A stretch of DNA of 64,000 nucleotides from Burkholderia sp. Bp8992. GTDB lineage: Bacteria; Pseudomonadota; Gammaproteobacteria; Burkholderiales; Burkholderiaceae. This document shows, piece by piece, positions 63,277 through 64,000 of this stretch. The DNA lies in contig NZ_QTQI01000034.1 of the NCBI RefSeq assembly GCF_003853705.1, positions 1-64,000 of the forward strand, given 5' to 3'. A model generated the notes under the pieces. The model worked only from the letters and a program-made list of their open reading frames with translations. It made no database searches and was not told where the DNA came from. Numbering within the stretch: position 1 is the first letter of the stretch; each line of letters opens with the position of its first letter. Position numbers and translations under genes: made by a program.

Positions 63277-63996
63277 TCAGCCGAACGTGTAGCGCCCGTG
63301 CTGGCGTGGCCGCCACGGCGACGAGCGGCAGCTCGCGGCGCCGGCCGCGCGCCGCGCGGCCCAGCCTGCACCGCGGCGCACCTGCCGGTCGCGGCGGGCC
63401 ACCGCGGCCACGCGCGGCGGCAACGCATTCGCAAGACGCCGTACGGCCGCGACACGTACTGCCAGCCGCGACGCCGGCGACATGCGGCGCGCGACATGCG
63501 CGACGGGCCGCTTGCAGAGGATTGCGCTGTCGTAGTGCTTGCCGGCAAAACGCATCACGTCGACGACCTCGAAGCCCTGCGCGCCATAGAACGCCAGCAG
63601 GTGTGCAGCGGGATGCGGCGTATCGAGCGCGAGCAGCGTATAGCCGCGCAACGCGGCCCACTGCTCGGCGAACGACAGCAGCAACGCGCCGATCCCGCGG
63701 CTCTGGCAATCGGGGTCCACGGCGACCTGGCGCACGCTCGCGACGCCTTCGCGCCGATACAGCGAGCAGGCCGACGATGGATCGGTCGCATACAGCGTGG
63801 CCGTGCCGACGACACGCCCGCCACAGACGGCGACGTAGCACTCGCCGGCTTCCGCGCGGCGGCGCGTGACGTCTTCGCCCTGATCGACGCACGTGCAATT
63901 GAGCCCCATCGCGCCGAGCCGCGCGAAGGCGCGATGCAGCATCGGCGTGAGTTGTGCATAGCTGTCGGATGCCGGATCGAAACGCCGTACGACCAC
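63277..63996 (-). CDS. GNAT family N-acetyltransferase with basic C-terminal tail (start at window edge)
   Basis: A 239-residue frame. The GNAT core occupies residues ~1-160, with the acetyl-CoA loop SRGIGALLLSFAEQ after VRQVAVDPDCQ and the C-terminal YGAQGFEVVDVMRF. The last ~75 residues are an unusual Arg/Ala-rich tail not found in typical members (~155 residues). A GTG at 63996 can start it, but the frame is still open to the window edge, so the true start may lie outside. The substrate is unknown. Confidence 0.72.
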   Translation of the reverse strand: MVVRRFDPASDSYAQLTPMLHRAFARLGAMGLNCTCVDQGEDVTRRRAEAGECYVAVCGGRVVGTATLYATDPSSACSLYRREGVASVRQVAVDPDCQSRGIGALLLSFAEQWAALRGYTLLALDTPHPAAHLLAFYGAQGFEVVDVMRFAGKHYDSAILCKRPVAHVARRMSPASRLAVRVAAVRRLANALPPRVAAVARRDRQVRRGAGWAARRAAGAASCRSSPWRPRQHGRYTFG

Positions 63997-64000
63997 CCGG

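Overview
The window is high-GC (mostly near 65-70%), densely coded proteobacterial chromosome and looks like Burkholderia, most likely the Burkholderia cepacia complex. The reasons are protein-level resemblance, not a database search: a Burkholderia-style OmpC-like porin, two small DUF4148 secreted proteins, a LolC-like permease, hopanoid genes (HpnI and an HpnL-like protein), heterotetrameric sarcosine oxidase, and a choline ABC transporter beside a GbdR-type regulator. I saw no rRNA, tRNA, CRISPR array, replication origin or intact insertion sequence.

Layout. 1-17 kb: end of acetyl-CoA synthetase, a porin, a soluble chemoreceptor, the pbpC / alpha-2-macroglobulin pair on the minus strand, a LolC-like permease without its ATPase, an unrecognised protein and a secreted X-Pro dipeptidyl-peptidase-like lipoprotein. 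17-24.3 kb: a Nudix hydrolase, a 2-hydroxyacid dehydrogenase, a complete YehZYXW-type betaine importer, a lower-GC Arr rifampin ADP-ribosyltransferase, and a lytic transglycosylase followed by an LprI-like protein. 24.4-32.8 kb: a minus-strand operon sdaA-soxB-soxD-soxA-soxG-folB, divergent from a GATase-type AraC regulator (SouR-like). 33-40 kb: a complete D-erythronate / L-threonate catabolic cluster (FadR-type regulator, LtnD, OtnK, OtnC, MFS transporter, OtnI, DenD). 40-45.6 kb: HpnI and an HpnL-like protein, then a QseBC-like two-component system and cytochrome b561. 45.8-53 kb: mixed small loci, including two DUF4148 proteins, an LpxO-like hydroxylase, a MoaD/ThiS-like protein next to an Asp-box beta-propeller, and a LysR regulator divergent from a PACE efflux pump. 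53-57.7 kb: choline uptake (choX, a gbdR-like regulator, choW, choV), split by a 289-bp MITE-like palindromic element. 58.3-63 kb: a translationally coupled DUF2339-DUF3999 pair, then a GNAT acetyltransferase at the right edge.

How the genes fit together. The strongest theme is quaternary-amine metabolism. ChoXWV would import choline and YehZYXW glycine betaine. After steps encoded elsewhere, SoxBDAG would oxidise sarcosine to glycine plus a C1 unit on tetrahydrofolate. With a hydroxymethyltransferase encoded elsewhere giving serine, SdaA would yield pyruvate. Two related regulators of the DJ-1/PfpI plus AraC type sit at the two ends of this route. The second theme is four-carbon sugar-acid catabolism, fully encoded from uptake to dihydroxyacetone phosphate.

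The most unusual DNA feature is the element at 55291-55579. It has 33-bp perfect terminal inverted repeats including flanking CTAG, and two internal 99-nt hairpin domains, so one strand could fold into a three-way junction. One end overlaps the ribosome binding site of the choline regulator gene.
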